Shown: positions 17,425 through 28,390, counted from the first letter of the stretch. The stretch is 64,000 nucleotides of DNA from Ruminococcus sp. (GCA_017416065.1 JAFQDM010000014.1:43473-107472); one strand, 5' to 3'. Translations and numbers: made by a program. Notes: generated by a model not told the origin, from the letters alone.

Positions 17425-17589
17425 TTAACCTATTTTAATTTCTCCGTGCTTTTCTTCGTATTTTTCAATACAATCCCTAATTAGAATCAATATCTGGCTA
17501 TTCGCACTTCTTCCCTCATAATCTGCTACTATATGCAATTTATGAAGTGTTTCTTCCGATATTCTTATAGATAAACTCTTTATAGCCAT
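17425..17589 (-). CDS. Small ribbon-helix-helix (Arc-like) DNA-binding protein
   Basis: 54 residues, easily overlooked by size. The translation begins MAIKSLSIRISEETLHKL and continues IVADYEGRSANSQILILIRDCIEKYEEKHG, the beta-strand/helix/helix pattern of Arc-like RHH proteins (SLSIRIS strand, GRSANSQI turn into helix 2). They bind DNA as dimers. The ATG at 17589 follows GAGG. It is divergent from a SLOG gene 105 bases away, paralleling the XRE-SLOG cassette, so it probably controls that gene (inference). The stop sits next to the yfhO terminator. Confidence 0.75.
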   Translation of the reverse strand: MAIKSLSIRISEETLHKLHIVADYEGRSANSQILILIRDCIEKYEEKHGEIKIG

Positions 17590-17694
17590 AATAACCTCAC
17601 TACAGATATATTTTATATTTACTTTATACCTAATTTGTGATATTATGTTAAAAGTAGATACATTATATATTCATATTATATCTAAAGGTGAGTT
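17590..17694. promoter_or_regulatory. Divergent control region of the RHH-SLOG cassette
   Basis: 105 very A+T-rich bases with several TATA-like hexamers, an AGATATA...TATATCT inverted repeat spanning most of the region, and AAAGGTGAG as ribosome site of the SLOG gene. No single promoter can be chosen with confidence. Confidence 0.4.
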
Positions 17695-18036
17695 ATGAAA
17701 ATTGCAATAGTCGGTTCAAGAGGAATAACTAATATTAATTTAGAAAAATATATAACAAAGCAGATACTTATAAATGTGTCTGAAATTGTAACCGGCGGCG
17801 CTAAAGGCATCGATACTTTAGCTATGCAGTTTGCAAGAGATAATAACCTTCCGTGCAGGATATTCCTTCCTGAGTATTCCAGATATAAAAAAGGTGCTCC
17901 CCTTAAACGAAACGAGCTTATTGCAAATTATTGTGAGGAAGCATATATATTTTGGAATGGAAAATCTAAAGGAACAAATCATATTCTTAATTGTTTTAAT
18001 AAGTTAAATAAAAAGGTCAATTTGTTTATTATATAG
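17695..18036 (+). CDS. Small SLOG-fold protein (DUF2493-like)
   Basis: 113 residues forming one Rossmann-like domain. IAIVGSRGI at the start, IVTGGAKGIDTLAMQFA, PEYSRYKKGAPLKRNELIA and IFWNGKSKGTNH are hallmarks of the DUF2493/YAcAr branch of the SLOG superfamily, relatives of DprA and LOG that bind nucleotides. No catalytic function is known. AAAGGTGAG precedes the ATG. With the divergent RHH gene it makes a cassette between two terminators, between yfhO and gyrA. Clearly A+T-richer than gyrA and yfhO, suggesting acquisition. Confidence 0.8.
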   Translation: MKIAIVGSRGITNINLEKYITKQILINVSEIVTGGAKGIDTLAMQFARDNNLPCRIFLPEYSRYKKGAPLKRNELIANYCEEAYIFWNGKSKGTNHILNCFNKLNKKVNLFII

Positions 18037-18037
18037 T

Positions 18038-18070
18038 AAGACCGCTGTGTTTGTGCACAGCGGTCTTTGT
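18038..18070. terminator. Bidirectional terminator between the SLOG gene and gyrA
   Basis: AAGACCGCTGTG (18038-18049) pairs perfectly with CACAGCGGTCTT (18056-18067) around TTTGTG. Confidence 0.8.
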
Positions 18071-18086
18071 TATAAAATGCTATATA

Positions 18087-20675
18087 TTATTCTGTAACCT
18101 CTTCTGCAGTATCGTCTGTATCGTCTTCAGGGTTTTCTTCCTCTGCTTCGTCAATTACTGCATCTGCGGCTTCTTCCTCAGGGTCTATCTCCTCTGCTTC
18201 AAGGGCTACTGCATCCTCCTCGTGGGGTGCGCGTGCAGCGGCAACAACCTTGTTGCCTTCCTTGATGCGCATTACGGTTACACCCTTGGAGGGTCTTGCA
18301 CAAATACGGATAGAGCTTGCAAGAATTCTGATGATGATTCCATCCTCGGAAACAAGAATAATATCATCCTCAAGGTCTACAACCTTGATTGCGGCAACAT
18401 CGCCGTATTTTTCTACGTGATAGTTGATGATACCCTTGCCGCCTCTGGACTGGAGCCTGTAGTTGTCGATCTCAGAAAGTCTGCCGTAGCCTGTCTCTGA
18501 AACTGTCAGCACCTTGCCGCCCTCGCGAGCAACAGACATACCCACAACCTGGTCTCCCTGGCGGAGTCTGATAGCGCGCACACCGCGGGCAAGTCTGCCC
18601 ATAGGACGAACGTTGTTCTCGTCAAAGCGGATTGCGTAACCCTTCTTGGTTGCAATTATTATTGAATCCGTACCGTCTGTCATACGTACCCAGGCAAGCT
18701 CGTCGCCTTCGTTCAGCTCAAGAGCTATGAGGCCGCCCTTACGGTTTGTATTGTATGCATTAAGGGATATCCTCTTAATAATTCCCTGGCGGGTTACCAT
18801 GATCAGATACTTGTCCTCCTCAAAATCAGGAACTCTGATCATAGAGGTGATCTTTTCATCTGCTGTAATGGGCAGAAGGTTTGCAATATTCATACCCTTG
18901 GACTGACGGCTTCCCTCAGGAATCTCGTAGCACTTGAGTCTGTAAACTCTGCCTTTGTCTGAGAAGAATAGTATGTAATCGTGAGAACCTGTAATCATCA
19001 GCTCTGTTGCAACATCTTCCTCTCTTCTGGTCATACCGGCAACGCCTCTGCCTCCGCGATTCTGAATTTTGTAGGTATCAGTAGTCTGGCGCTTGATGTA
19101 ACCAAAACGAGTGTAGGTCACAACGCACTGCTCCTCAGGAATAAGATCTTCAATATCAACCTCACCGCTGATTGCACAGATCTCTGTTCTTCTTTCGTCT
19201 GCATATTTGTTTCTGATCTCGGTTGCCTCAACCTTTACGATCTGCATACGTCTTTCTTTACTTGCAAGGATTTCTCTGAAATCTGCAATTTTAATTCCCA
19301 GCTCCTTGATTTCGTCTTCTATCTTTTCTCTTTCTAAGCCTGTGAGCTGTCTCAGACGCATCTGAACTATTGCCTGTGCCTGAATCTCTGTAAGAGCAAA
19401 CTTCTCCATCAAGTTGTTTACAGCATCAGAAGTATCTTTACTTGCACGGATAGTGGCAATAACCTCGTCAATATTATCAAGGGCTATCTTGAGACCTTCC
19501 AGTATATGCATTCTTTCCTCTGCTTTTTTCAAATCAAATGCAGTTCTGCGGGCAATAACCTCCTCCTGGAAGTCTATGTAATTTGTGAGCATTTCCTTCA
19601 GATTCAGAATCTTAGGCTCGCCGTTTACAATTGCAAGCATAATAACACCAAATGTGGTCTGAAGCTGAGTGAAGCTGTAAAGCTGATTGAGCACTACCTG
19701 AGCAGAAGCATCTCGCTTTACGTCAATTTCAATATGCATACCGTTTCTGTCGGAGTGGTCCTCAATATTGGAGATACCCTCCAGCTTCTTTTCATTTACA
19801 AGTTCTGCGATATGCTCAATAAGTCTTGCTTTGTTTACCTGGTAAGGAAGCTCTGTAACAATAATCTTGAATCTGCCGTTCTTTTCTTCTACTATCTCTG
19901 CTTTGGCACGGACTGTGATCTTGCCTCTGCCCGTCATATATGCGGCACGGATACCGCTTCTGCCCATTATCATTGCTCCTGTGGGGAAGTCAGGACCGGG
20001 CAGGCATTCCATAAGCTCAGGGATCTCTGTGTCAGGATTATCAATAAGCATACACATTGCATCAATAACCTCTGCCAGATTATGAGGAGGAATGTTTGTT
20101 GCCATACCAACGGCAATACCGTTTGAGCCGTTTACAAGAAGATTTGGGAATCTTGAGGGAAGTACAGTAGGCTCCTGCAGACGGTCGTCGAAGTTGGGCA
20201 TAAAATCTACAGTTTCCTTGTCTATATCCGCAAGCATTTCTGTAGATATCTTGCTCATTTTTGACTCTGTATATCTGTATGCAGCAGGGGGATCGCCGTC
20301 AACAGAACCAAAGTTACCGTGTCCGTCCACAAGCATATATCTCATAGAGAAATCCTGTGCAAGACGCACCATTGCATCGTAAACGGATGCATCTCCGTGA
20401 GGGTGATAAGAACCCAGCACGGAACCGACTGTATCTGCACATTTTCTGTATGCTTTCTCAGGGGTCAGACCCTTTTCGTACATTGTATAGAGAATTCTTC
20501 TGTGAACGGGCTTTAGTCCGTCGCGCACATCAGGAAGCGCACGGGAAACAATAACGGACATTGAATAATCGAGGAAGGATTGACGCATTTCTCTGTTAAC
20601 GTCAACGTCAATAATTTTGGTATTTGAAAATGCACTTTCATCTACCATATATGATTTATCTTTTTTAATTGCCAT
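18087..20675 (-). CDS. gyrA: DNA gyrase subunit A
   Basis: 862 residues. Cleaves and rejoins DNA through the active-site tyrosine in [10 protein letters not shown] (near 133) to introduce negative supercoils together with GyrB. The N-terminal winged helix includes [17 protein letters not shown], the quinolone-interaction region; the residue equivalent to E. coli Ser83 is Ala96 and the acidic Asp100 is present. The C-terminal beta-pinwheel follows, with a QNRGGRG variant of the GyrA box, and the protein ends in a long acidic Glu/Asp-rich tail. 26 bases after gyrB, same operon. Confidence 0.97.
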   Translation of the reverse strand: MAIKKDKSYMVDESAFSNTKIIDVDVNREMRQSFLDYSMSVIVSRALPDVRDGLKPVHRRILYTMYEKGLTPEKAYRKCADTVGSVLGSYHPHGDASVYDAMVRLAQDFSMRYMLVDGHGNFGSVDGDPPAAYRYTESKMSKISTEMLADIDKETVDFMPNFDDRLQEPTVLPSRFPNLLVNGSNGIAVGMATNIPPHNLAEVIDAMCMLIDNPDTEIPELMECLPGPDFPTGAMIMGRSGIRAAYMTGRGKITVRAKAEIVEEKNGRFKIIVTELPYQVNKARLIEHIAELVNEKKLEGISNIEDHSDRNGMHIEIDVKRDASAQVVLNQLYSFTQLQTTFGVIMLAIVNGEPKILNLKEMLTNYIDFQEEVIARRTAFDLKKAEERMHILEGLKIALDNIDEVIATIRASKDTSDAVNNLMEKFALTEIQAQAIVQMRLRQLTGLEREKIEDEIKELGIKIADFREILASKERRMQIVKVEATEIRNKYADERRTEICAISGEVDIEDLIPEEQCVVTYTRFGYIKRQTTDTYKIQNRGGRGVAGMTRREEDVATELMITGSHDYILFFSDKGRVYRLKCYEIPEGSRQSKGMNIANLLPITADEKITSMIRVPDFEEDKYLIMVTRQGIIKRISLNAYNTNRKGGLIALELNEGDELAWVRMTDGTDSIIIATKKGYAIRFDENNVRPMGRLARGVRAIRLRQGDQVVGMSVAREGGKVLTVSETGYGRLSEIDNYRLQSRGGKGIINYHVEKYGDVAAIKVVDLEDDIILVSEDGIIIRILASSIRICARPSKGVTVMRIKEGNKVVAAARAPHEEDAVALEAEEIDPEEEAADAVIDEAEEENPEDDTDDTAEEVTE

Positions 20676-20701
20676 AACTTATCAAACTCCTTTCCTCAAA
20701 A

Positions 20702-22687
<1,986 letters not shown>

Positions 22688-22743
22688 TTACTTTTAGGGC
22701 ATATAACTTTACCCTGTATAATTTATTCGTACATTTTATAAAA

Positions 22744-23529
22744 TCAGAATTTTCTGTTTGCAGAGTAATTTGATTTTGATTTATCTGTCTGAACGGAAAC
22801 CTTGACCTGTGAATGTGACTTTTCTTTTACAGGAACATATTCCTTTACATCTTCTTCTTCTGCAGAAGTCGCAACCTCATGAGAAACTCTGATAAGTGGT
22901 GCATCGCTGGAATAAGATTGAGATTTTGTAGTTCTCTCTTTATTTACATCCATATATTCATTGTTCTGTGAATCAGAAACACTAAAAGAACGGGTCTTGC
23001 TCATATCTGATGATGATGAGGAAATATCCTCATATTCTCCCGTAAATTCTGTTTGATTTGTAATGATTTTCTGAGTTCTTGATTCAACCTTTGATTTTGA
23101 AGGAGATGAAACAATGGGAACGGACAGATCTATCTTCGTTTGTGTTTGCTCCATAAATCTCTTTTGAGGTGTAAATCTTAAAAACACGGGAGATACAAAG
23201 TGAAAGATAATAAACGGTATTATCTCCCAGATTATCCATTTAATAATCATTGTATTACCAAAGAAAAGAGATACTAAAAATTTCATCTTTCCGCTTTCAT
23301 CGTAAACCCTCTGAATATGTTCTGCTGATGAAAGATAGAATATTAAAATAAATAGAGCAAAAACAATGCAAAGAACAAGCGATATCCATATGTATGAATC
23401 CTGCTTTATGTTTGAAATCTTCTGGCAATGATTGCAGTTATGTTCTCCTTTTCTATGCTCTAAGAGCCTTGTTCCGTATCCTATTTTTTTTGAACAATAC
23501 GGACATCTGAATTTATCATTTTTCATCAT
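22744..23529 (-). CDS. Zinc-ribbon membrane protein of unknown function
   Basis: 261 residues. The N-terminus has a CPYC...CNHC zinc ribbon (residues about 9-36), followed by a TM at about 47-68, a second hydrophobic stretch at about 88-114, and a long polar C-terminal half rich in Ser, Glu and Lys with no recognisable fold. I do not recognise the family. It sits in the origin-proximal replication block between remB and gyrB, where B. subtilis has no gene. AGGAGG precedes tandem ATGs at 23529 and 23526. Expression with recF and remB is likely, given the 10-base gap to remB. Confidence 0.6.
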   Translation of the reverse strand: MMKNDKFRCPYCSKKIGYGTRLLEHRKGEHNCNHCQKISNIKQDSYIWISLVLCIVFALFILIFYLSSAEHIQRVYDESGKMKFLVSLFFGNTMIIKWIIWEIIPFIIFHFVSPVFLRFTPQKRFMEQTQTKIDLSVPIVSSPSKSKVESRTQKIITNQTEFTGEYEDISSSSSDMSKTRSFSVSDSQNNEYMDVNKERTTKSQSYSSDAPLIRVSHEVATSAEEEDVKEYVPVKEKSHSQVKVSVQTDKSKSNYSANRKF

Positions 23530-23539
23530 ATACCTCCTT

Positions 23540-23809
23540 TTATGTTATTATCTGATTACTTTGTGTTCTCTTAAGCAGAGTTTTGCTTGAAAGAGGACTT
23601 ATATAAACTATTTCTTCTTTTTCGTTTTCTTTGTAAACAATAAAAGATTTCGGCAGATCAAAAAATGAAACGTTCACAACTCTTCCTTCTTTTTCTGCTT
23701 TATTCAGGAATTCTCTTGACCATTTTGATATTGTAGAGGTATCCATATCATAAATGCCAATGATATTATTTGTATCAACAATTACTTCTTGTCCTAAATG
23801 AAGATACAT
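23540..23809 (-). CDS. remB: DUF370 protein, RemB-like (YaaB)
   Basis: 89 residues, beginning YLHLGQEVIVDTNNIIGIYDMDTST as in the DUF370/RemA-RemB family, DNA-binding regulators linked to matrix genes in B. subtilis. The place directly after recF matches B. subtilis yaaB/remB. The C-terminal part has YISPLSSKTLLKR. Its start is adjacent to the recF stop. The function in this organism is inferred from synteny and family. Confidence 0.82.
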   Translation of the reverse strand: MYLHLGQEVIVDTNNIIGIYDMDTSTISKWSREFLNKAEKEGRVVNVSFFDLPKSFIVYKENEKEEIVYISPLSSKTLLKRTQSNQIIT

Positions 23810-24904
23810 TTATTTTACCTCTCCCTTTTCTATGGTAAATATCTTAATACTTTCTCCTTGCTTTAAGGGAGGTTCACAGCCTGTAATAAAGGTCTGGCAG
23901 CCTCTTGTATTTTCAAGAAGAAATTCCTGTCTGCTTCTGTCTATTTCAGACAGCACATCATCTAAAAGAACAACGGGTGATTCTGAAAAATAATCCTTGA
24001 GCATTTTAGCTTCTGCAAGCTTTAGGGATAAAACAATGCTTCTCTGCTGACCTTGAGAACCAAAATTCTTTGCTTTCATTCCGTTAATATAGAATTCAAG
24101 GTCATCTCTGTGAGGACCGCAATTTGTACATGCAAGTTTAATATCTTCTTTTATATACTTTTCAAAAGCAAAATAAAGCTTTTCCTGAATTTCCTTTTTT
24201 CCGTCAGTAAGAAGAATTCCTGCATTGCTTACGTAATCTATGGAAAATTCCTCTTTGCCTGAAGAAATTCCTTTGTGATATTCCGCCGCAATAATATTGA
24301 GCTTATTTATATATTCAATTCTTTTATAAACTATCTCAGTCGCAACAGCAATTATGGAGTCATCCCATATGCAAAGGGTATCCTTAAGCTCAGGATGCTT
24401 ATACATTTCCTTAAGAAGTGCATTTCTCTGAAAAAGTGTCTTGTTGAATTTTGAAAGTAAAACTGCAAATTTAATATTTTGCTGACATATGGCTCCGTCT
24501 ATAAACTTTCTTCTGAGAGAAGGTCCGTTTTTTACCAAAGCAAGATGCTCCGGAGAAAATACAACTGCCGCAAAGCACTGAGAAAGATATGCAGAGGAAG
24601 GCTTTAATACTGAATTGATCTCTACCCTTCTCTTATTGCCTGAAAACATAATGGAAGCTTTCTGCTCTCTTTCCTGACTGAAAAAATTCATTTCTATCTT
24701 GGATGTTTTACTTCCGAATTTAGTAAGCTCGTTTTCCTTCGCTCCTCTGAAGGAGTGCCCTCCCGAAAACATCCAGATTGCTTCCAATAAATTTGTTTTT
24801 CCCTGTGCATTGTCGCCGTATATTATATTTATATCTTCACCGGGATATATTATATTGTCCTTGAGATTGCGAAAATCGGAGAATTTCAGGGACACTACTT
24901 TCAA
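23810..24904 (-). CDS. recF: DNA replication and repair protein RecF
   Basis: 364 residues. SMC-like ATPase with Walker A GDNAQGKTNLLEAI near 30, signature FGSQGQQRSIVLSLKLAE and Walker B PVVLLDDVLSEID. It loads RecA at single-strand gaps through RecR. The start is TTG, overlapping the yaaA stop as TTGA, so the two are coupled. Standard dnaN-yaaA-recF order. Confidence 0.96.
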   Translation of the reverse strand: MKVVSLKFSDFRNLKDNIIYPGEDINIIYGDNAQGKTNLLEAIWMFSGGHSFRGAKENELTKFGSKTSKIEMNFFSQEREQKASIMFSGNKRRVEINSVLKPSSAYLSQCFAAVVFSPEHLALVKNGPSLRRKFIDGAICQQNIKFAVLLSKFNKTLFQRNALLKEMYKHPELKDTLCIWDDSIIAVATEIVYKRIEYINKLNIIAAEYHKGISSGKEEFSIDYVSNAGILLTDGKKEIQEKLYFAFEKYIKEDIKLACTNCGPHRDDLEFYINGMKAKNFGSQGQQRSIVLSLKLAEAKMLKDYFSESPVVLLDDVLSEIDRSRQEFLLENTRGCQTFITGCEPPLKQGESIKIFTIEKGEVK

Positions 24905-25122
24905 CTGACAGACACCTCTACAATTCTATCTCCATACTGAGCTTTATCTCCGTCTCTCATCTTCTTACCGCGCATTGTGCAGATCTCGCCGTTAACCAGT
25001 ACCTGTCCACTCTGAATAAGCACCTTAGCTTCTCCGCCTGTTTGCGCAAGCCCTGAAAATTTCAGGAGATTATCAAGCTTTATGAATTCTTCATTAATTG
25101 TTATTATCTCAGATCTCATCAT
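24901..25122 (-). CDS. yaaA: S4-domain RNA-binding protein YaaA
   Basis: 73 residues comprising a single S4 domain: FIKLDNLLKFSGLAQTGGEAKVLIQSG, then VLVNGEICTMRGKKMRDGD. Conserved between dnaN and recF in Firmicutes and linked to ribosome assembly. Its start overlaps the end of dnaN by 14 bases, and its stop overlaps the recF start. Confidence 0.93.
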   Translation of the reverse strand: MMRSEIITINEEFIKLDNLLKFSGLAQTGGEAKVLIQSGQVLVNGEICTMRGKKMRDGDKAQYGDRIVEVSVS

Positions 25123-26215
25123 TTAACCTCATAGGAACAACCAGGAAAATAAATCCATCTCCCTGAACGGGTCTTATTACCATAGGAGAAAGACTTCCGT
25201 TAAGAACAAGAGTTACTTCATCACACTCTGTATTTCTGAGTGCTTCCAATACGTACTTATTGTTAAATCCGATTTCTGTATCTTTACCTATAGTGGAAAC
25301 AGGAATAACATCATTTGCTCTGCCCACTGCCGTGCGGCAAGAAAGCTTGATCTCGTCCTGAGTGATGCTGAATCTTACAGGGCTCTGAACTCTGTCGCTG
25401 GTAATAAGAGCAATTCTGTCTACAGACTCAATAAGTGAACGGGTATTGATACGGATAGTTGTATCTTCGTTCTTCGGGATAGTTGTTCTGTAATCAAGGA
25501 AGTTACCCTCAATCAATCGAGAAACAATGGAATAATTATCAATTGTAAAAGAAACATGACGCTGACCGATGCATATTTCGATCTCTTTTTCATCATCTGA
25601 AATAAGCTTGAGGATCTCTCCCTGCATTTTTCCGGGAACAATGAATCTGTTTTCACTTTCAGAATCAATATTTTCCTGTCTGATAGCCATACGATAACCG
25701 TCAATGGAAACTATCCTCATAACCTTATCTTTTATTTCAAAAAGTGAACCTGTATATATAGGTTTATTGATATTGTCAGAAACAGCATAGATAGTCTGCT
25801 TTATCATATTTTTGAGAATTCCTGCTGAGATTTTGATCTCATCCAGAGAATCAAAGCGGGGCATCTCAGGATATTCCATAGAGGAGATGCCAACTATCTG
25901 ATATGCAGCATTACCGCTGTTAATGTAGATTATCATTCTTTCGTCTGTTTCTACTGTTACAATTTCCTCAGGTAGTTTTCTGACAATTTCAGAGAAAAGC
26001 TTAGCTCCGACAACTATCTCTCCTTCGTTTGAAACTGTTGCTTCAATAGAGGTAGTAATGGCAAGCTCCATATCATAGCCGGACATTGTAAGTGTGTTGT
26101 TGTATGCTTTAATAAGAATACCTTCCAATGCAGGAAGAGTAGCTTTTGTAGAAACTGCTCTTGAAACATTCTGAACTGCTGTTACAATATCAGAACGCAT
26201 AACTGTGAATTTCAT
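25109..26215 (-). CDS. dnaN: DNA polymerase III beta subunit (sliding clamp)
   Basis: 368 residues with three clamp domains; starts MKFTVMRSDIVTAVQNVSRAV and ends with the conserved VVPMRL hydrophobic-cleft segment that holds polymerase partners. Dimeric ring giving processivity to DNA polymerase III. Separated from dnaA by a 236-base A+T-rich region containing a Noc-binding site. Confidence 0.97.
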   Translation of the reverse strand: MKFTVMRSDIVTAVQNVSRAVSTKATLPALEGILIKAYNNTLTMSGYDMELAITTSIEATVSNEGEIVVGAKLFSEIVRKLPEEIVTVETDERMIIYINSGNAAYQIVGISSMEYPEMPRFDSLDEIKISAGILKNMIKQTIYAVSDNINKPIYTGSLFEIKDKVMRIVSIDGYRMAIRQENIDSESENRFIVPGKMQGEILKLISDDEKEIEICIGQRHVSFTIDNYSIVSRLIEGNFLDYRTTIPKNEDTTIRINTRSLIESVDRIALITSDRVQSPVRFSITQDEIKLSCRTAVGRANDVIPVSTIGKDTEIGFNNKYVLEALRNTECDEVTLVLNGSLSPMVIRPVQGDGFIFLVVPMRLNDEI

Positions 26216-26451
26216 TAAAAGTCATCCTTTCAGAAAAGAAATTAAAATGATTTGATATATAAATTGTAGTAGATTGTTGTAAGGGTTAAATTGTTAATAA
26301 GTGAATAATCCTCAGTAAATATGGGAATAATAAATTAATAAGACCTATGATGAAAAGATGGGAGTTATTAACATTTTGATTTCCCGGGAAATAAAGGATT
26401 ATTAAATGTTGAAAAGACGTATGTTAATGTGTGTTAATATGTGGAAAAACA
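26216..26451. other. dnaA-dnaN intergenic part of the origin region
   Basis: 236 A+T-rich bases containing the Noc-binding palindrome (26379-26392), a DnaA-box-like TGTGGAAAA at 26440-26448 (one mismatch to TGTGGATAA) and repeated TGTTAAT elements at 26423-26438. Presumably also the dnaN promoter, which I cannot fix. Confidence 0.6.
26379..26392. promoter_or_regulatory. Noc-binding site (NBS)
   Basis: ATTTCCCGGGAAAT, a perfect palindrome identical to the published B. subtilis Noc consensus. The window encodes a Noc protein at 35103. The only perfect copy I found in the window. Confidence 0.85.
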
Positions 26452-27768
26452 TCAGTTATTTCTGATATTTTTTATTACGTCTTCAACTGTTTCTCTCAAA
26501 GAGGAATCTGTCTGAATCTTTTTATCCATCTGCTGAATCGTGTAGACAATTGTGGAATAATGAAGATTGCCGAATTCCTTGCCGATTTCTACCATAGAAA
26601 GGCCGGTAAGTTCTCTTGTTATGTAGATTGCGATCTGACGTGGATTCTTGATTCTTGCCTGACGTGTATTTTTAGATCTCAGATCCTCAGAGGAGATGCC
26701 AAAGGTTCTGGCAACTTCATCTATGATTTTTTCTACTGTCTGAGCAGGAGAAGCATCATTATTGAGAATATCTGAAATAACCTCTAAAACAACGGCTTGA
26801 GTGATTTTCTCATTATTCAGCAGATACCTTGCCTTGAGCTTCTTTACAACTCCTTCAAGCTGACGGACGTTGGATTTGATTTTTTGAGCAATGGTCTGTG
26901 CAAGTTCGTCTGTAACCGGTACCTCTAAAATTGCAGCTTTCTTTTTAATAATTGCAATTCTTGTTTCTATATCGGGAGGCTGAAGGTCAGCCAGAAGCCC
27001 TGACTCAAAGCGGGAACGAAGGCGATCATCAAGAACCTTCATATCCTTAGGAGGACGGTCAGAAATGAGAACTATCTGCTTATGATCCTCATAAAGTGCA
27101 TTGAATGTATGGAAAAATTCCTCCTGCGTACTGTTTTTACCTGCAATGAACTGAACGTCATCTACAAGAAGAACATCTGTCTGCCTGTACTTTTGCTTGA
27201 ATTCAGCAGTTGTAGCGTTGCTGATTGCCTGCACAAGCTCGTTGATGAAATCATCACCCTTTACATAGCATATGTCCATATCAGGATTATTCTTTTTGAT
27301 CTCATTACCTATTGCGTAGAGAAGATGTGTTTTTCCAAGGCCGGAGCTTCCGTAAATAAGCAAGGGGTTGTATGCTCCTGCAGGATTTGCGGCAACAGCC
27401 TGAGCTGCAGCGTGTGCAAATTTATTGGAAGGACCTACAATGAAGTTTGAGAAAGTATATTCATAAATTGTGCTGGGATCTGCAGCGTTTTCTATAACTG
27501 CAGACATATCTTTTTTATCAGGTGTTGTAAGGTTAAGCTCAAAAGCTGTACCGAATATTTCCTTGCAGGCATCGTTTATAAGATTTGTGTAGCACCTTTC
27601 CAATGTTTCTTTGTGAAACTGAGTAGGGACCAACAAAGTAACTGTTCCGGATTCAAAATCAATGTTTACCGGTTCAATGCGGCTTATCCACATTTTATAT
27701 GCAACATCGGTGATTCTTGATTTGCAGTACTCGCAAATAACACCCCATGCATCGTTGAACGATTCCAT
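26452..27768 (-). CDS. dnaA: Chromosomal replication initiator DnaA
   Basis: 438 residues. N-terminal helicase-loading domain (MESFNDAWGVICEYCKSRI), AAA+ domain with Walker A YGSSGLGKTHLLYAIG and Walker B VLLVDDVQFI, and the C-terminal HTH with ARIKNPRQIAIYITRELTGLS and the DnaA signature region NLHYSTIVYT. It opens oriC. ATG at 27768 is chosen because AAGGAGG lies six bases upstream. A perfect TTATCCACA DnaA box lies in its own coding start (27684-27692). Confidence 0.97.
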   Translation of the reverse strand: MESFNDAWGVICEYCKSRITDVAYKMWISRIEPVNIDFESGTVTLLVPTQFHKETLERCYTNLINDACKEIFGTAFELNLTTPDKKDMSAVIENAADPSTIYEYTFSNFIVGPSNKFAHAAAQAVAANPAGAYNPLLIYGSSGLGKTHLLYAIGNEIKKNNPDMDICYVKGDDFINELVQAISNATTAEFKQKYRQTDVLLVDDVQFIAGKNSTQEEFFHTFNALYEDHKQIVLISDRPPKDMKVLDDRLRSRFESGLLADLQPPDIETRIAIIKKKAAILEVPVTDELAQTIAQKIKSNVRQLEGVVKKLKARYLLNNEKITQAVVLEVISDILNNDASPAQTVEKIIDEVARTFGISSEDLRSKNTRQARIKNPRQIAIYITRELTGLSMVEIGKEFGNLHYSTIVYTIQQMDKKIQTDSSLRETVEDVIKNIRNN

Positions 27769-28190
27769 AAAAAACCTCCTTGTTAAGTTTTGTTCCATTA
27801 TCTGAATTTAAGAATCTGTGACAGAATAAAAGCTGCAAAATTGTTAAAAAATAAACGAATTCTGCCAATAAATAAGACTATCACATTTACCATTTTATTT
27901 TACCAAAAACAAGCCCTGATTGCAACACTAAATTTATCATAATTTCAACATATATATGTATATATTACCATTTATAATATATCACATTGCACAGTGTTTA
28001 TTTTGCATAAATAAATTGTGGGTATAAAGCCTCATAAATACAAGATATTGTGGGTTGTAGAAAAACGTTTATTTTAAAAAATAATTTATCCGAAAAAAGA
28101 AGAAAAAAATCAAAAATTTATATTGACTATATTGAAAATTTCAAGTATAATGCTAAATTGCAAGGTTATGTATCCGAAAGGAGGATTAAT
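27769..28190. other. Putative replication origin (oriC) between dnaA and rpmH
   Basis: 422 bases without a gene, between divergent dnaA and rpmH and very A+T-rich, with the lowest-melting stretches at about 27940-27990 and 28060-28130. DnaA boxes are degenerate: TGTGGGTAT near 28017, TGTGGGTTG near 28050 and TTATCCGAA near 28086; no perfect TTATCCACA is present inside it. Gene direction switches here and the flanking synteny is that of the Firmicute origin. The exact unwinding site is not determined. Confidence 0.7.
28123..28151 (+). promoter_or_regulatory. Promoter of rpmH-rnpA
   Basis: TTGACT (28123-28128), 17 bases, TATAAT (28146-28151). About 33 bases of leader follow, including AAAGGAGG. 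Confidence 0.85.
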
Positions 28191-28325
28191 ATGCTCAGAA
28201 CATATCAACCCAAGAAGCTCCACAGAAAGAAGGAGCACGGCTTCAGAAAGAGAATGTCCGACAGAAACGGACGCAAGGTTCTTGCTCGCAGAAGAGCAAA
28301 AGGCAGAAAGAGACTTTCTTACTAA
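28191..28325 (+). CDS. rpmH: Ribosomal protein bL34
   Basis: 44 residues, the usual L34 length and extremely basic: [20 protein letters not shown], then [19 protein letters not shown] 50S subunit protein. The ATG at 28191 with AAAGGAGG upstream is the real start; a longer in-frame reading from 28050 crosses the promoter. First gene of the plus-strand origin block, followed by rnpA. Confidence 0.97.
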   Translation: MLRTYQPKKLHRKKEHGFRKRMSDRNGRKVLARRRAKGRKRLSY

Positions 28326-28360
28326 TTTATTATAAGAGATTTTCTTACTAACGAAAAGTG

Positions 28361-28390
28361 AGGACCACACTTCTGTGGTCTTTCTTTTTA
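28361..28390 (+). terminator. Hairpin between rpmH and rnpA
   Basis: GACCACA (28363-28369), loop CTTC, TGTGGTC (28374-28380), then TTTCTTTTT. It may attenuate rather than fully stop transcription, so that L34 is made in excess of RnpA. Confidence 0.65.
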
